Source of the DNA: Anaerolineae bacterium
GTDB lineage: Bacteria > Chloroflexota > Anaerolineae > Promineifilales > Promineifilaceae
Reading direction: 5' to 3'
NCBI GenBank assembly: GCA_023382655.1
Contig: JAHDWK010000017.1
Location: 62,001-126,000 of the forward strand
DNA: 64,000 nucleotides
This document shows positions 9,030-17,062 of the stretch, one piece after another; positions within the stretch are counted from its first letter, which is position 1; each line of letters starts with the position of its first letter. The notes under the pieces were generated by a model that was given only the letters and a program-made list of their open reading frames with translations, had not been told where the DNA came from and did no database searches. Both the position numbers and the translations under genes were made by a program.

Positions 9030-11393
9030 ATGACGCCCTCAATCGCTTTGACCCTGGTTATTCTGTTTCTGGCCACCATACTCTTTATCACCGAACGACT
9101 GCGCATGGACGTGATCGCCCTGCTCGTTCTGGGCAGCCTGGCGCTGACGGGGCTGGTAACGCCGGCCGAAGCCCTATCCGGCTTTAGCAGTCCGGCCGTG
9201 GTGACGGTATGGGCCATGTTCATCATCAGCGGTGGTCTGTCGCAAACGGGCATTGCCAATCTGGTTGGCCGCCAGATAATGCGCCTGGCCGGGGCGAACG
9301 AAGTCCGGCTGCTGGTGGTGATCATGCTCACCGCCGCATTGCTCTCGGCGGTGATGAATAACGTGGGCGTAGCCGCTATGCTGCTGCCGGTGGTCATGGA
9401 CATCACCCGGCGCATCAACCGCCCTCCTTCCAAACTGTTGATGCCGCTGACGCTGGGGGCGCTGTTAGGCGGGCTGACCACCCTCATCGGTACCCCACCC
9501 AATATCCTGGTCAGTGATGCCCTGTATGAGTATGGATTAACTCCTTTTGGCCTGTTCGATTTCACTCCAACCGGTGTGTTGATCCTGGGCGTGGGCATTT
9601 TGTACGTGGTCTTTGTCGGGCGGCGACTGCTGCCGGCGCGTAATCCCGCACAGGAATCGGCGCAGGCAAACCAGAACGATTTGGGCGGCGTGTATGAACT
9701 GCTGGATCGTACCTTTGTCATTCGTTTTCCGGCCAACTCGCCACTGGTGGGGATGACGTTAGCGGACAGCCGGTTGGGGTCGGCATTGCGGTTGAATGTG
9801 GTGGCGATATTGCGCCACGGCCGTACCCACCTCGCCCCCCGTCCTGACACCGTTTTGCAAACCGGTGACCGGCTGATTGTGCAGGGGCGGGCGGATCATC
9901 TGGCAGAGTTACACGGCCGTCAGCAGTTGACGCTGCAAACCATTGACCCCGCCCTCCAGGAGGCCATCGCCCAGGAAATAGGCCAGGCCGAGGCGCGCCT
10001 TCCTCCCCGCTCCTCCCTCATCGGCCAGACTTTGTTTCAGAGCGACCTGCGTGCCCGCTTTGGCGTCAACGTCAAAGCCATCTGGCGTCAAGGGGTGCTG
10101 CACCGCGCCAATTTGCAAGACACCGTTCTGCAAGCGGACGACGTCCTGCTGTTTCAGGGGCCACGCACCCGCCTGGACGCCATCCAGGACGCCACCTACT
10201 TTGACAATTTCCGCCTGCTCTCTGACACCCAATTAGCTGAAACATACCAACTACCGGAGCAGTTGATCGCCCTGCAAATTCCGGCCGATTCCACCCTGGC
10301 CGGGCAGACATTGGCCGAAAGCCGTCTGGGTGATGCCTTTAGCCTGACGGTATTAGGCATTGTGCGTGAAGGCGAAACCCACCTGACGCCAGAGCCGGAG
10401 GAGACACTGTTGGCCAACGATCTGCTGCTGATCAGAGGCAAACCCGACGATTTGTTGACCTTGCGTGGTTTACAAGAAGTAGAGATTGAAAGCGAATCGA
10501 ACCATTTGTTGCCAGACTTAAGCGCCCTGGAGTCAGAGCAAATTGGTCTGGCGGAAATGGTCCTTTCCCCTTACACCACCTTGCGTGGCCAGAGCCTGCG
10601 CCAGCTCAACTTCCGCGAAAAATATGGGTTAACCGTTTTAGCCATCTGGCGTGAAGGCCATCCCCTGGACGCCAACCTGCGCGATGTCCCCCTGCAATTT
10701 GGCGACGGGATCCTGCTGTATGGCCCCCGCGAAAAGCTGCGCCTGTTGGGCAGCGAGCCAGACTTCCTGGTCTTAACCCAGTCCGCCCAGGCGCCGTTGC
10801 GCCAGGAGAAAGCGCCGGTAGCCCTGCTCATTATGGTCGTGATGCTGACGCCGGTCTTGTTGGGCTGGCTGCCCATCGCCATTGCCGCCGTCATTGGCGC
10901 GACGCTGATGGTGTTGAGCCGCTGCCTGACGATGGAGGAGGCGTATCGCTTCATTGAATGGCCGGCCGTATTTCTCATTGCCGGAATGCTGCCGCTAGGT
11001 ATTGCCATGGAACAAACCGGCGCAGCCAGCTTCCTGGCTAACGGCTTCATTACCGTCATTGGCGGGCTGGGGCCGCGTGTGGTGATTGCCGGCCTGTTTG
11101 TTTTAACCTCGCTGGCTACCCAGATCATTCCCACCGCGGCGCTGGTGGTGCTGATGGCCCCCATCGCTTTCAACACGGCCAGCGACCTTAATCTGTCCCC
11201 GTACCCCCTGATGATGACGGTGGCTATCGCCGCCTCCGCCAGCTTTGCCAGCCCGGTTTCCCACCCGGCCAACGTGATGATTATGGGGCCAGGTGGCTAC
11301 CGCTTTAGCGACTATCTCAAGGTGGGCATTCCCCTGACTTTGTTGGTACTGGTAGTGGCAGTTTTATTCGTGCCGGTGTTCTGGCCTTTTTAG
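9030..11393 (+). CDS. SLC13/DASS-type permease with four RCK_C (TrkA-C) domains
   Basis: 787-residue inner-membrane transporter of the ion-transporter superfamily. The N-terminal membrane half contains GLTTLIGTPPNI near residue 150, the conserved substrate-site loop. Four cytosolic RCK_C-like repeats follow, starting at about residues 226, 325, 415 and 511, each with the pattern L-G-Q/M-T/S-L and a D-x-L/I-L turn. The second membrane half starts near 595. Members move dicarboxylates, sulfate or other anions with sodium; the cargo here cannot be told. Two RCK_C domains are usual, so four is notable. The ATG is preceded by AAGGA. It stands alone. Confidence 0.85.
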   Translation: MTPSIALTLVILFLATILFITERLRMDVIALLVLGSLALTGLVTPAEALSGFSSPAVVTVWAMFIISGGLSQTGIANLVGRQIMRLAGANEVRLLVVIMLTAALLSAVMNNVGVAAMLLPVVMDITRRINRPPSKLLMPLTLGALLGGLTTLIGTPPNILVSDALYEYGLTPFGLFDFTPTGVLILGVGILYVVFVGRRLLPARNPAQESAQANQNDLGGVYELLDRTFVIRFPANSPLVGMTLADSRLGSALRLNVVAILRHGRTHLAPRPDTVLQTGDRLIVQGRADHLAELHGRQQLTLQTIDPALQEAIAQEIGQAEARLPPRSSLIGQTLFQSDLRARFGVNVKAIWRQGVLHRANLQDTVLQADDVLLFQGPRTRLDAIQDATYFDNFRLLSDTQLAETYQLPEQLIALQIPADSTLAGQTLAESRLGDAFSLTVLGIVREGETHLTPEPEETLLANDLLLIRGKPDDLLTLRGLQEVEIESESNHLLPDLSALESEQIGLAEMVLSPYTTLRGQSLRQLNFREKYGLTVLAIWREGHPLDANLRDVPLQFGDGILLYGPREKLRLLGSEPDFLVLTQSAQAPLRQEKAPVALLIMVVMLTPVLLGWLPIAIAAVIGATLMVLSRCLTMEEAYRFIEWPAVFLIAGMLPLGIAMEQTGAASFLANGFITVIGGLGPRVVIAGLFVLTSLATQIIPTAALVVLMAPIAFNTASDLNLSPYPLMMTVAIAASASFASPVSHPANVMIMGPGGYRFSDYLKVGIPLTLLVLVVAVLFVPVFWPF

Positions 11394-11695
11394 TGTGTGG
11401 TGCGGTTGGAAACCGGCCACAGTAGAGGAAATTGCTACAGGCTTGTTTCCACCGCTCTTCTGGCCGGTGGTTCTGTAACCAGAGCGAGTTTTTGCATACT
11501 GCTGACTTTCATCATAGTAAGTTACGGCCGTTTGTAACTACCCCCCTTCTTCAACTTTCGGCATAATGCATCCTGGGAGTAGAAGCATCATCTCTAATCC
11601 CTTTCCTCGTCTCCACACTACTCCCATGTCTGGATACATTTTATTTGGAGTTGGTCACGGATACATGACCCGCTCGATTGAAGGAGGTTAACAAG
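11394..11695. other. 302-bp intergenic region
   Basis: No ORF of note. An imperfect inverted repeat (gcggttggaaac at about 11402 against gtttccaccgc at about 11442) just after the permease stop could act as a weak terminator. One ACGGCCGT copy lies near 11525. The right end holds a strong AGGAGG at 11682 for the next gene. No convincing promoter boxes were found. Confidence 0.4.
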
Positions 11696-13066
11696 ATGAA
11701 AGCCCATGTTAAACGCGGAAAATGGTTGGTTGTGGTTGTGTTGTCGCTTCTCCTCTGCCTTGTTTTAGCACCGGCAAGTTATGCTCTGGAAAAAATGGAA
11801 GGCTCCACGGTGATAATTGAAGCTGGAGAAGTGATCGAAGATGACTTAATGGTGTTTGCCAACGAGTTTGTTCTGGAAGGTACGGTCAAAGGAGATGTGA
11901 TCTTCTTTGCCACCAAAGCCACCGTCAATGGCACCGTTGAAGGCGATTTGATGGGCGGTGGGCAAGAAATCTATATCAATGGTGACGTCACCGACGATGT
12001 GCGGGTAGGCGGCACAGTCATCACCCTGGGCGAAGCGGCCCAGATTGGCGATGACTTCATGGCCGGTGGCTACAGCCTGGAAAGCATGACCGGCAGTCTG
12101 GTGGAAGGGGATGTGTTCTTTGGCGGCGCACAAGCCCGGCTGGCCGGCGACATGGGCGGCGATCTGTGGGTATCGGCCGGTGGGTTGGAACTGCTGGGTA
12201 CAGTAGCCGGCGATGTGCAGGCTGATGTGGCTGCGGCCTCAGATGCGCCAATTTTTTCGCCGTTTATGTTTGTGCCCGGCGCGGCCAATGCACCGACCTT
12301 TGAATGGGGACTTACCCTGGGTGAACAGGCCCAGATCGGCGGCGATCTGAATTATACCGCGCCGATTGCGGCCGATATTCCAGACGCCGCAGTTGCCGGG
12401 GAAGTCGCCTTTGAAGAAGTCGTTCAAACGGCCGAAACTACCACCGTAGAGACACTGACGCCCGCGCAAGAGGCGTGGAACTGGCTGGCCAATCTACTGC
12501 GTGATTTGGTGGCCTTGCTTCTGGTTGGCTTTTTGATGGTATGGTTAACGCCGCGCTGGACGGGTCAGGTGGCCGGTTTTGTGCGGGAACGGCCGTTGCC
12601 CAGTCTGGGCTGGGGGCTGCTGGCTATTGCCGCCATTTTTGTGGCGATGGTGCTGGTAGTGGCGGTGATGATCATGCTGGCTATGGCTTTCAACGCGCTG
12701 ACATTGGGTGGATTGGCCGGGACGACTATTACCATTGGTTTGTTTATCCTTTTTGGTCTGGCGCTGCTCTTTGGATTTACTGTCACGTATTTTGCCAAGA
12801 TCATTGTGGCTGTCGCCAGCGGCCGTTACATCTTTAGCAAATTTAACAGCCGATTGGCCGAAAACCGTTACTGGTGCATGGCGTTGGGGGTGCTGCTGAT
12901 TGTCATCCTGACGGCCGTACCCTGGATTGGCCCACTGGTAGCGCTGGTGGTCGCTTTGTTAGGGTTTGGCGCGTTGTGGCAAGAAGGGATCAAGGGCTGG
13001 CAGCAGCGGCTGGGCGCCTGGCGCAGCGAAGAGCCAATGCCAGAAATGAAGGTGAAACCGGCTTAA
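11696..13066 (+). CDS. Exported bactofilin-like (polymer-forming) protein with C-terminal membrane domain
   Basis: 456 residues. Signal peptide about 1–30. Residues 35–200 are a repetitive beta-helix-like stretch with recurrent V/I-x-G-x-V/L-x-G-D-V/L units, as in polymer-forming bactofilins. A linker follows, then four hydrophobic helices in residues about 270–440. Bactofilins are normally cytosolic; here the signal peptide puts the beta-helix outside, which is unusual but seen in some Gram-positive and Chloroflexota proteins. The start is fixed by AGGAGG 8 bases before the ATG at 11696. An excellent terminator follows. Confidence 0.75.
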   Translation: MKAHVKRGKWLVVVVLSLLLCLVLAPASYALEKMEGSTVIIEAGEVIEDDLMVFANEFVLEGTVKGDVIFFATKATVNGTVEGDLMGGGQEIYINGDVTDDVRVGGTVITLGEAAQIGDDFMAGGYSLESMTGSLVEGDVFFGGAQARLAGDMGGDLWVSAGGLELLGTVAGDVQADVAAASDAPIFSPFMFVPGAANAPTFEWGLTLGEQAQIGGDLNYTAPIAADIPDAAVAGEVAFEEVVQTAETTTVETLTPAQEAWNWLANLLRDLVALLLVGFLMVWLTPRWTGQVAGFVRERPLPSLGWGLLAIAAIFVAMVLVVAVMIMLAMAFNALTLGGLAGTTITIGLFILFGLALLFGFTVTYFAKIIVAVASGRYIFSKFNSRLAENRYWCMALGVLLIVILTAVPWIGPLVALVVALLGFGALWQEGIKGWQQRLGAWRSEEPMPEMKVKPA

Positions 13067-13095
13067 AACTCTCGCTCACATTCTTCATACACCGG

Positions 13096-13140
13096 AAAGC
13101 CGTTATCAACTAGGTGAAAGCTGTTGATAGCGGCTTTTTT
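13096..13140 (+). terminator. Intrinsic terminator after bactofilin-like gene
   Basis: A 15-base arm (13096–13110) pairs with 13123–13137 with one G–T type mismatch, loop of 12 bases, followed by a run of six T ending at 13140. Classic Rho-independent form. Confidence 0.85.
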
Positions 13141-13172
13141 GATCCGGTGGGGACAACCTTCCCGACGAGGTC

Positions 13173-13192
13173 GGGACGGCCGTCCCATGACA
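13173..13192. repeat. Extended ACGGCCGT palindrome, copy 1
   Basis: The 14-bp perfect palindrome GGGACGGCCGTCCC plus ATGACA is identical over 20 bp to a sequence at 15914–15933. Both copies lie in spacers. Confidence 0.6.
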
Positions 13193-13244
13193 CCGGGACG
13201 CGCCTGCTGCTATTGTGCCTCCAGAATTGTATTGTTTGTGGTTT

Positions 13245-13286
13245 GTCGTAACGGCCAGCAGGAGAACCGGCTCAAGCCGTTACGAC
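13245..13286. promoter_or_regulatory. Inverted repeat upstream of superoxide dismutase gene
   Basis: GTCGTAACGGC (13245–13255) is a perfect complement of GCCGTTACGAC (13276–13286) with a 20-base loop, ending about 25 bases before the start codon. It could be an operator or a leader hairpin; nothing in the sequence decides between these. Confidence 0.4.
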
Positions 13287-13311
13287 GGACCAGACAGTGG
13301 AGGAATAGCAC

Positions 13312-13881
13312 ATGAACACGTTTTCTATGGTTAACGGCCGTCGTCTTTGGATCATCCTGGGTGCGGCCCTTTTATTGGCAGTGTTGGGGGTAGGAGTGAT
13401 GCAAGTCTCGGCCCAGGCCAACGTGGTGGCGGTGGCGCGGCTGCATGACAGTGGCGGCAATGAGATCGGCCAGGTACGGCTGATTCTCAAACGCACGATG
13501 ACCAACGTGCGCGTTGACGTTAGCAATCTGCCGCCGGGTTTTCATGGTTTCCACATTCACGCCACTGGCAGTTGTGTCGCCCCTGATTTCACGTCGGCGG
13601 GCGGCCATTACAACGTGGACGGCCACAACCATCCGCACCATGCGGCCGATATGCCGGTGCTGCTGGTAAATGGGGACGGCACGGCTACGGCCCAATTCAA
13701 AACAGACCGTTTCACCGTCGCCGAACTGTTTGACGCCGACGGCAGCGCCATCATCGTCCACGCCAGCCCGGACAACTACGCCAACATTCCCACCCGCTAC
13801 GCGCCAGCGCCAGACCAGACCACGTTAAACACCGGCGACGCGGGCGGACGGCTGGCCTGTGGCGTGATTGAAACAAATTAA
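13312..13881 (+). CDS. sodC: Cu/Zn superoxide dismutase family protein
   Basis: 189 residues with an N-terminal signal or anchor helix (about 9–31), so it acts outside the cytoplasmic membrane. It converts superoxide to oxygen and hydrogen peroxide. The metal ligand pattern is complete: GFHIH, GGHYN, a His cluster ending HHAADMP with the zinc Asp, IIVHA, and the active-site Arg in GGRLACG. GGAGG lies about 8 bases before the ATG. The downstream membrane gene starts 22 bp after the stop and is probably co-transcribed. Confidence 0.88.
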   Translation: MNTFSMVNGRRLWIILGAALLLAVLGVGVMQVSAQANVVAVARLHDSGGNEIGQVRLILKRTMTNVRVDVSNLPPGFHGFHIHATGSCVAPDFTSAGGHYNVDGHNHPHHAADMPVLLVNGDGTATAQFKTDRFTVAELFDADGSAIIVHASPDNYANIPTRYAPAPDQTTLNTGDAGGRLACGVIETN

Positions 13882-13903
13882 TGAGCCACGACTGGAGGTC
13901 AAC

Positions 13904-14509
13904 ATGTCAAATATAAACGGTGGTTCTTTCTTTTTGCGGTGGGTAACGGCCGTGACCATTACCATGATTCTGGCAGTGATGGGCGCGTTTGTGTCCATGT
14001 GGTCAATTGGTGAGGTCGTACAGCAGGCATGGGGGGATATGGTGATGGCAATTGTGGTAGGCGCTATCTTTGGTGGCTTGCTGGGGTTGGGTATAAGCCT
14101 GGGTCAAGGCATTGTGCTGCGCTCCTATGGCATCCCTTTTGGGCGTTGGTTGGGACAAACGACACTGGCAAGCATGGTCGGGACAGCCATTAGCTTCCTG
14201 GTGATGTTTAGCCTGTTTGATTTAGACAATATGCCGGAAGTCCTCGTAGGGCTGGCGATTGCCTTATCGTTAGGGCCGCCCATGGGCATGGTGCAGTGGC
14301 GGCTGCTGAAGCCACACATGGCCCAAGCGCAGCTTTGGATCCCCATTTTAACAATGGCCTTATTCATGGGCTTTGTGGTGGGCCTGCCGCTGGGCGGCGA
14401 AGGGCAGGAATGGCTGTCAGTGGGGGTAGTGGCGCTGCTGACGGCCGTTCTCTCCGGCGCTGGTATGGTGTGGCTGGCACGGGGTGGGGAAACGGCCGTT
14501 GCCGCCTGA
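13904..14509 (+). CDS. Integral membrane protein, hypothetical
   Basis: 201 residues with about six hydrophobic helices and short glycine-rich loops. I do not recognise the family. The ATG at 13904 is chosen over the ORF start at 13868 because GGAGG is placed 6 bases upstream of it and because the longer form would overlap the superoxide dismutase gene. A perfect hairpin follows directly. Confidence 0.6.
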   Translation: MSNINGGSFFLRWVTAVTITMILAVMGAFVSMWSIGEVVQQAWGDMVMAIVVGAIFGGLLGLGISLGQGIVLRSYGIPFGRWLGQTTLASMVGTAISFLVMFSLFDLDNMPEVLVGLAIALSLGPPMGMVQWRLLKPHMAQAQLWIPILTMALFMGFVVGLPLGGEGQEWLSVGVVALLTAVLSGAGMVWLARGGETAVAA

Positions 14510-14512
14510 TGC

Positions 14513-14545
14513 AGAAATCCGGTTTCCCTGGGAAACCGGATTTCT
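14513..14545 (+). terminator. Near-perfect 16-bp stem hairpin
   Basis: AGAAATCCGGTTTCCC at 14513 is mirrored by its exact complement ending at 14545 with a single central base. It ends 7 bases before the start codon of the amidohydrolase gene, so it would terminate upstream transcription or occlude that start. Confidence 0.7.
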
Positions 14546-14552
14546 CACAACT

Positions 14553-15899
14553 ATGAAAACACAAATCCTCATTCTTTTGCTGTTTGCCCTGACGGCCGTG
14601 TCCTGCACCGCCCTCTCGTCGCCAGAACCAGCGCCGACGCGCAACCCGCAACAACACCTCATCTTCCACAACGGCGTCATCCTGACGATGGACACGGCCA
14701 ATCCCCAGGCTAAGGCAATAGAGATCACGGGGGAGAAGATTACGGCCGTGGGCACAACCGATGACATTCTGCCATTGGCGCGGGCGGAGACAACAGTGGT
14801 GGATTTGCACGGCCGCACCCTGATGCCCGGTTTTGTAGACACCCACACCCACCTCTTCAACGACGCCGAACAAGACTTTGACATGAGCCTGGCAGAAGTG
14901 CAGCAACTGGCTCTACAAAATGGCATTACCACTATCGGCGACATGTACATTGACGAGCGATTCCTGCGTGAAATTGAGGATTTCGCCCCGGCGCTGCGCA
15001 TCCGCACCAGCCTCTATCTGGTGATGACGGATAACTGCGGCGAGGTATTGGGCGATTGGTACAGCGAACATCCGGTGACGCGCCATCCAGGCGAAATGCT
15101 GCGCGTTGGCGGCGTGAAAATCTTTACGGATGGCGGCACATGTGAACGTCCGGCGCTGAGTTATGAATTGCGACCAGGGGAAGGTTTGGGTGATCTGTTC
15201 CATACGCCAGAATCGTTAAGTGAGATGGTGCTGGCGGCACAAACGGCCGGGTATCAAGTTGCCATTCACGCCATTGGCGACCGGGCGGTGGAACAGGCGC
15301 AAAACGCCATCGCCTACGCCCTGGATGGGCAGCCCAACAGCTTTCGCCACCGCATTGACCACAACAGCATCATTCGCCCGGAATTGCTGCCCCGTTACGG
15401 TGAGATAGGCATTATCCCGGTTGTTTTTGGTCTGTACCCCAGTTGTAACCCCTTTGGCCCACCACCGCCGCCAGCGTATCAGGCGTGGGAGTGGCCGACG
15501 CGGGCACTGCTCGATGCCAACCCCGGTTTGCCGGTGGCCTGGCATGGGGATGACCCGTTCTTTGGGCGGATACGGCCGTTGGATGACCTCTACAGTCTCA
15601 TCACCCGCGCCGATGTGGACGCAGAGGGCAACATCTGCCCTGCGCCCGATTGGCATCAGGCGCATACCATCACCGCTGCCGAGGCCCTGCCGATGATGAC
15701 GATCAACGCTGCCTACGCCCTCTTCCGCGACGAGGAGGTAGGCAGTATTGCCGTAGGTAAATACGCTGACCTGATTGTGCTACCAGACAACCCGTTAACC
15801 GTTGCCCCCGAAGCGCTGGTGGCGATGGATGTGATGCTGACGATGGTCGGCGGGCGCGTAGAGTTTTGCGCTCTTGGCGCTGAGGCTGTGTGTCCATGA
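14553..15899 (+). CDS. Amidohydrolase lipoprotein (YtcJ-like amidohydrolase_3)
   Basis: 448 residues. Lipoprotein signal with lipobox AVSC around residue 18, so it is exported and lipid-anchored. The metal-dependent hydrolase fold starts with the beta-sandwich, then FVDTHTH near residue 90 (first metal ligands), IHAIGDRA and HRIDH in the middle, and a C-terminal KYADLIVL strand. Family members cleave amide or ester bonds in cyclic or N-acyl substrates; the substrate is unknown. No Shine-Dalgarno is visible and a hairpin ends 7 bases before the ATG, so expression may be low or conditional. Confidence 0.8.
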   Translation: MKTQILILLLFALTAVSCTALSSPEPAPTRNPQQHLIFHNGVILTMDTANPQAKAIEITGEKITAVGTTDDILPLARAETTVVDLHGRTLMPGFVDTHTHLFNDAEQDFDMSLAEVQQLALQNGITTIGDMYIDERFLREIEDFAPALRIRTSLYLVMTDNCGEVLGDWYSEHPVTRHPGEMLRVGGVKIFTDGGTCERPALSYELRPGEGLGDLFHTPESLSEMVLAAQTAGYQVAIHAIGDRAVEQAQNAIAYALDGQPNSFRHRIDHNSIIRPELLPRYGEIGIIPVVFGLYPSCNPFGPPPPPAYQAWEWPTRALLDANPGLPVAWHGDDPFFGRIRPLDDLYSLITRADVDAEGNICPAPDWHQAHTITAAEALPMMTINAAYALFRDEEVGSIAVGKYADLIVLPDNPLTVAPEALVAMDVMLTMVGGRVEFCALGAEAVCP

Positions 15900-15913
15900 T
15901 GTCCCGTGTGTTG

Positions 15914-15933
15914 GGGACGGCCGTCCCATGACA
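15914..15933. repeat. Extended ACGGCCGT palindrome, copy 2
   Basis: Identical over 20 bp to 13173–13192, with the 14-bp palindrome GGGACGGCCGTCCC. Flanking gtccc at 15901 and ggac at 15937 extend the symmetry imperfectly. Confidence 0.6.
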
Positions 15934-15987
15934 ACAGGACACACCCAGATGTACAGTGACTTCATCTTATATTTTTTGGAGGTTGAC

Positions 15988-16428
15988 ATGTTGCGTATAA
16001 ATCATGGACTCGTTCGCGTTTTTCGGGAGATGACGATGGCAGACAGGCCATTCAAATCGTTGGGGATTAAGTCTTGGATAGAAGCAGAAGCAGCCTCTTC
16101 AGAGAAATTGGTTTGGGTTGTGCCGTTGGCAACGGCCGTTGCCACCACCGCCAATGTCATTCTCTACTTCATCATTACCCGCTGGTTCCATATTGACATC
16201 CTTATTGGTGGTGAAGAAGCGGAATTTTGGTGGCAGCCGCCTGTGGGTAACTCAGAAACAATCCTTTGGCAACTGCCGGTGAGTGACATCATCCTTTTCA
16301 GCGTAGTTTTTGCGTCGGCAGCAGGGATTGTCTTTGTAATTGTGCCACAACTAGCGCAAAGGCCGATCCGCACTTACCTGAAAATCGCCACGGTTGCCTT
16401 ATTTTTATCCTTGTATAGATATGATTAA
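15988..16428 (+). CDS. DUF6069-like membrane protein, possibly C-terminally short
   Basis: 146 residues. After a soluble N-terminus of about 40 residues come helices at about 45–68 and 92–118 and the start of a third. The pattern fits DUF6069 proteins, which usually go on for another one or two helices; here the ORF stops right after the third helix begins. The start at 15988 is set by GGAGGTTGAC just before the ATG. It overlaps the next gene by 8 bp. Truncation is an inference from family length. Confidence 0.5.
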   Translation: MLRINHGLVRVFREMTMADRPFKSLGIKSWIEAEAASSEKLVWVVPLATAVATTANVILYFIITRWFHIDILIGGEEAEFWWQPPVGNSETILWQLPVSDIILFSVVFASAAGIVFVIVPQLAQRPIRTYLKIATVALFLSLYRYD

Positions 16429-17002
16429 CTTACGACAATTAACACTCACTCAAACTTCAAATAGTGAACCTGGGCAGATAATAAACAGCGCCTCTGAATC
16501 TGAGAAGACCGAAATCAGCCGCTTGCAGCGCAGCGCCTGGCTGCTTATTGCCTGGTTGATACTGCTGCTGATCTGCTCCCTGGCCTTTCTCGTGTGGGCA
16601 TTAGCAGCAGTTCCATCCACAACCGTGCTGCTGATAGGAATGTGTACAGCTGCCGGTTTGTCTGGCAGCACAGTGTCGGTGCTCATCAGCATGGCGGATC
16701 GGCTTTCTAATGGATGGGAACTGGAAAGCGGCAAGAAGTCGCCGGAAAATGCCAAAAAGCCGGACATGTTTGGGCGGCGGATGATACCCTGGTTTGTGAT
16801 ACGGCCGTTTCTGGGCGCGGTTATGGGTTTAGTCATTTACGTTGGGCTTTCCGGTGGTTTGCTCATGGTCCATGTGGAAACAGGGTCGGATTTAGCAGCG
16901 CTGCGTCTGACTTTTTTGGCTTTGTTGGCCGGGCTTTTTGCCAAAAGCTTCCTGGAAAGCCTGAAACGCGCCTTTGCCGCTTTTGTGGGCGACAAGAAAT
17001 GA
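16421..17002 (+). CDS. Three-helix membrane protein, hypothetical
   Basis: 193 residues. Helices at about 40–62, 68–90 and 128–150, plus a weaker one near 165, with a soluble Lys-rich loop between. No family recognised. It starts inside the end of the preceding gene (8-bp overlap), suggesting translational coupling. Confidence 0.5.
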   Translation: MINLRQLTLTQTSNSEPGQIINSASESEKTEISRLQRSAWLLIAWLILLLICSLAFLVWALAAVPSTTVLLIGMCTAAGLSGSTVSVLISMADRLSNGWELESGKKSPENAKKPDMFGRRMIPWFVIRPFLGAVMGLVIYVGLSGGLLMVHVETGSDLAALRLTFLALLAGLFAKSFLESLKRAFAAFVGDKK

Positions 17003-17051
17003 AACGGTTTCTCTGGATTTACTTCATCATTAACGAACGGCCGTTTAAAGT

Positions 17052-17057
17052 TATAAT
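17052..17057 (+). promoter_or_regulatory. Possible -10 box placed for a leaderless transcript
   Basis: A consensus TATAAT ends 5 bases before the ATG at 17063, with a weak TTAACG 16 bases upstream of it. That spacing would put the transcript start at or next to the start codon. One example only, so weakly supported. Confidence 0.3.
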
Positions 17058-17062
17058 GCAGC

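Noticed and set aside
9002..9850. 282-codon ORF on the - strand opposite the SLC13 permease
   Set aside because: Ser/Arg-rich antisense frame with no motif and no start signal.
14484..14552. Upstream extension of the amidohydrolase gene to 14484
   Set aside because: It would overlap the previous gene, run through the hairpin and bury the lipoprotein signal, so the ATG at 14553 was used.
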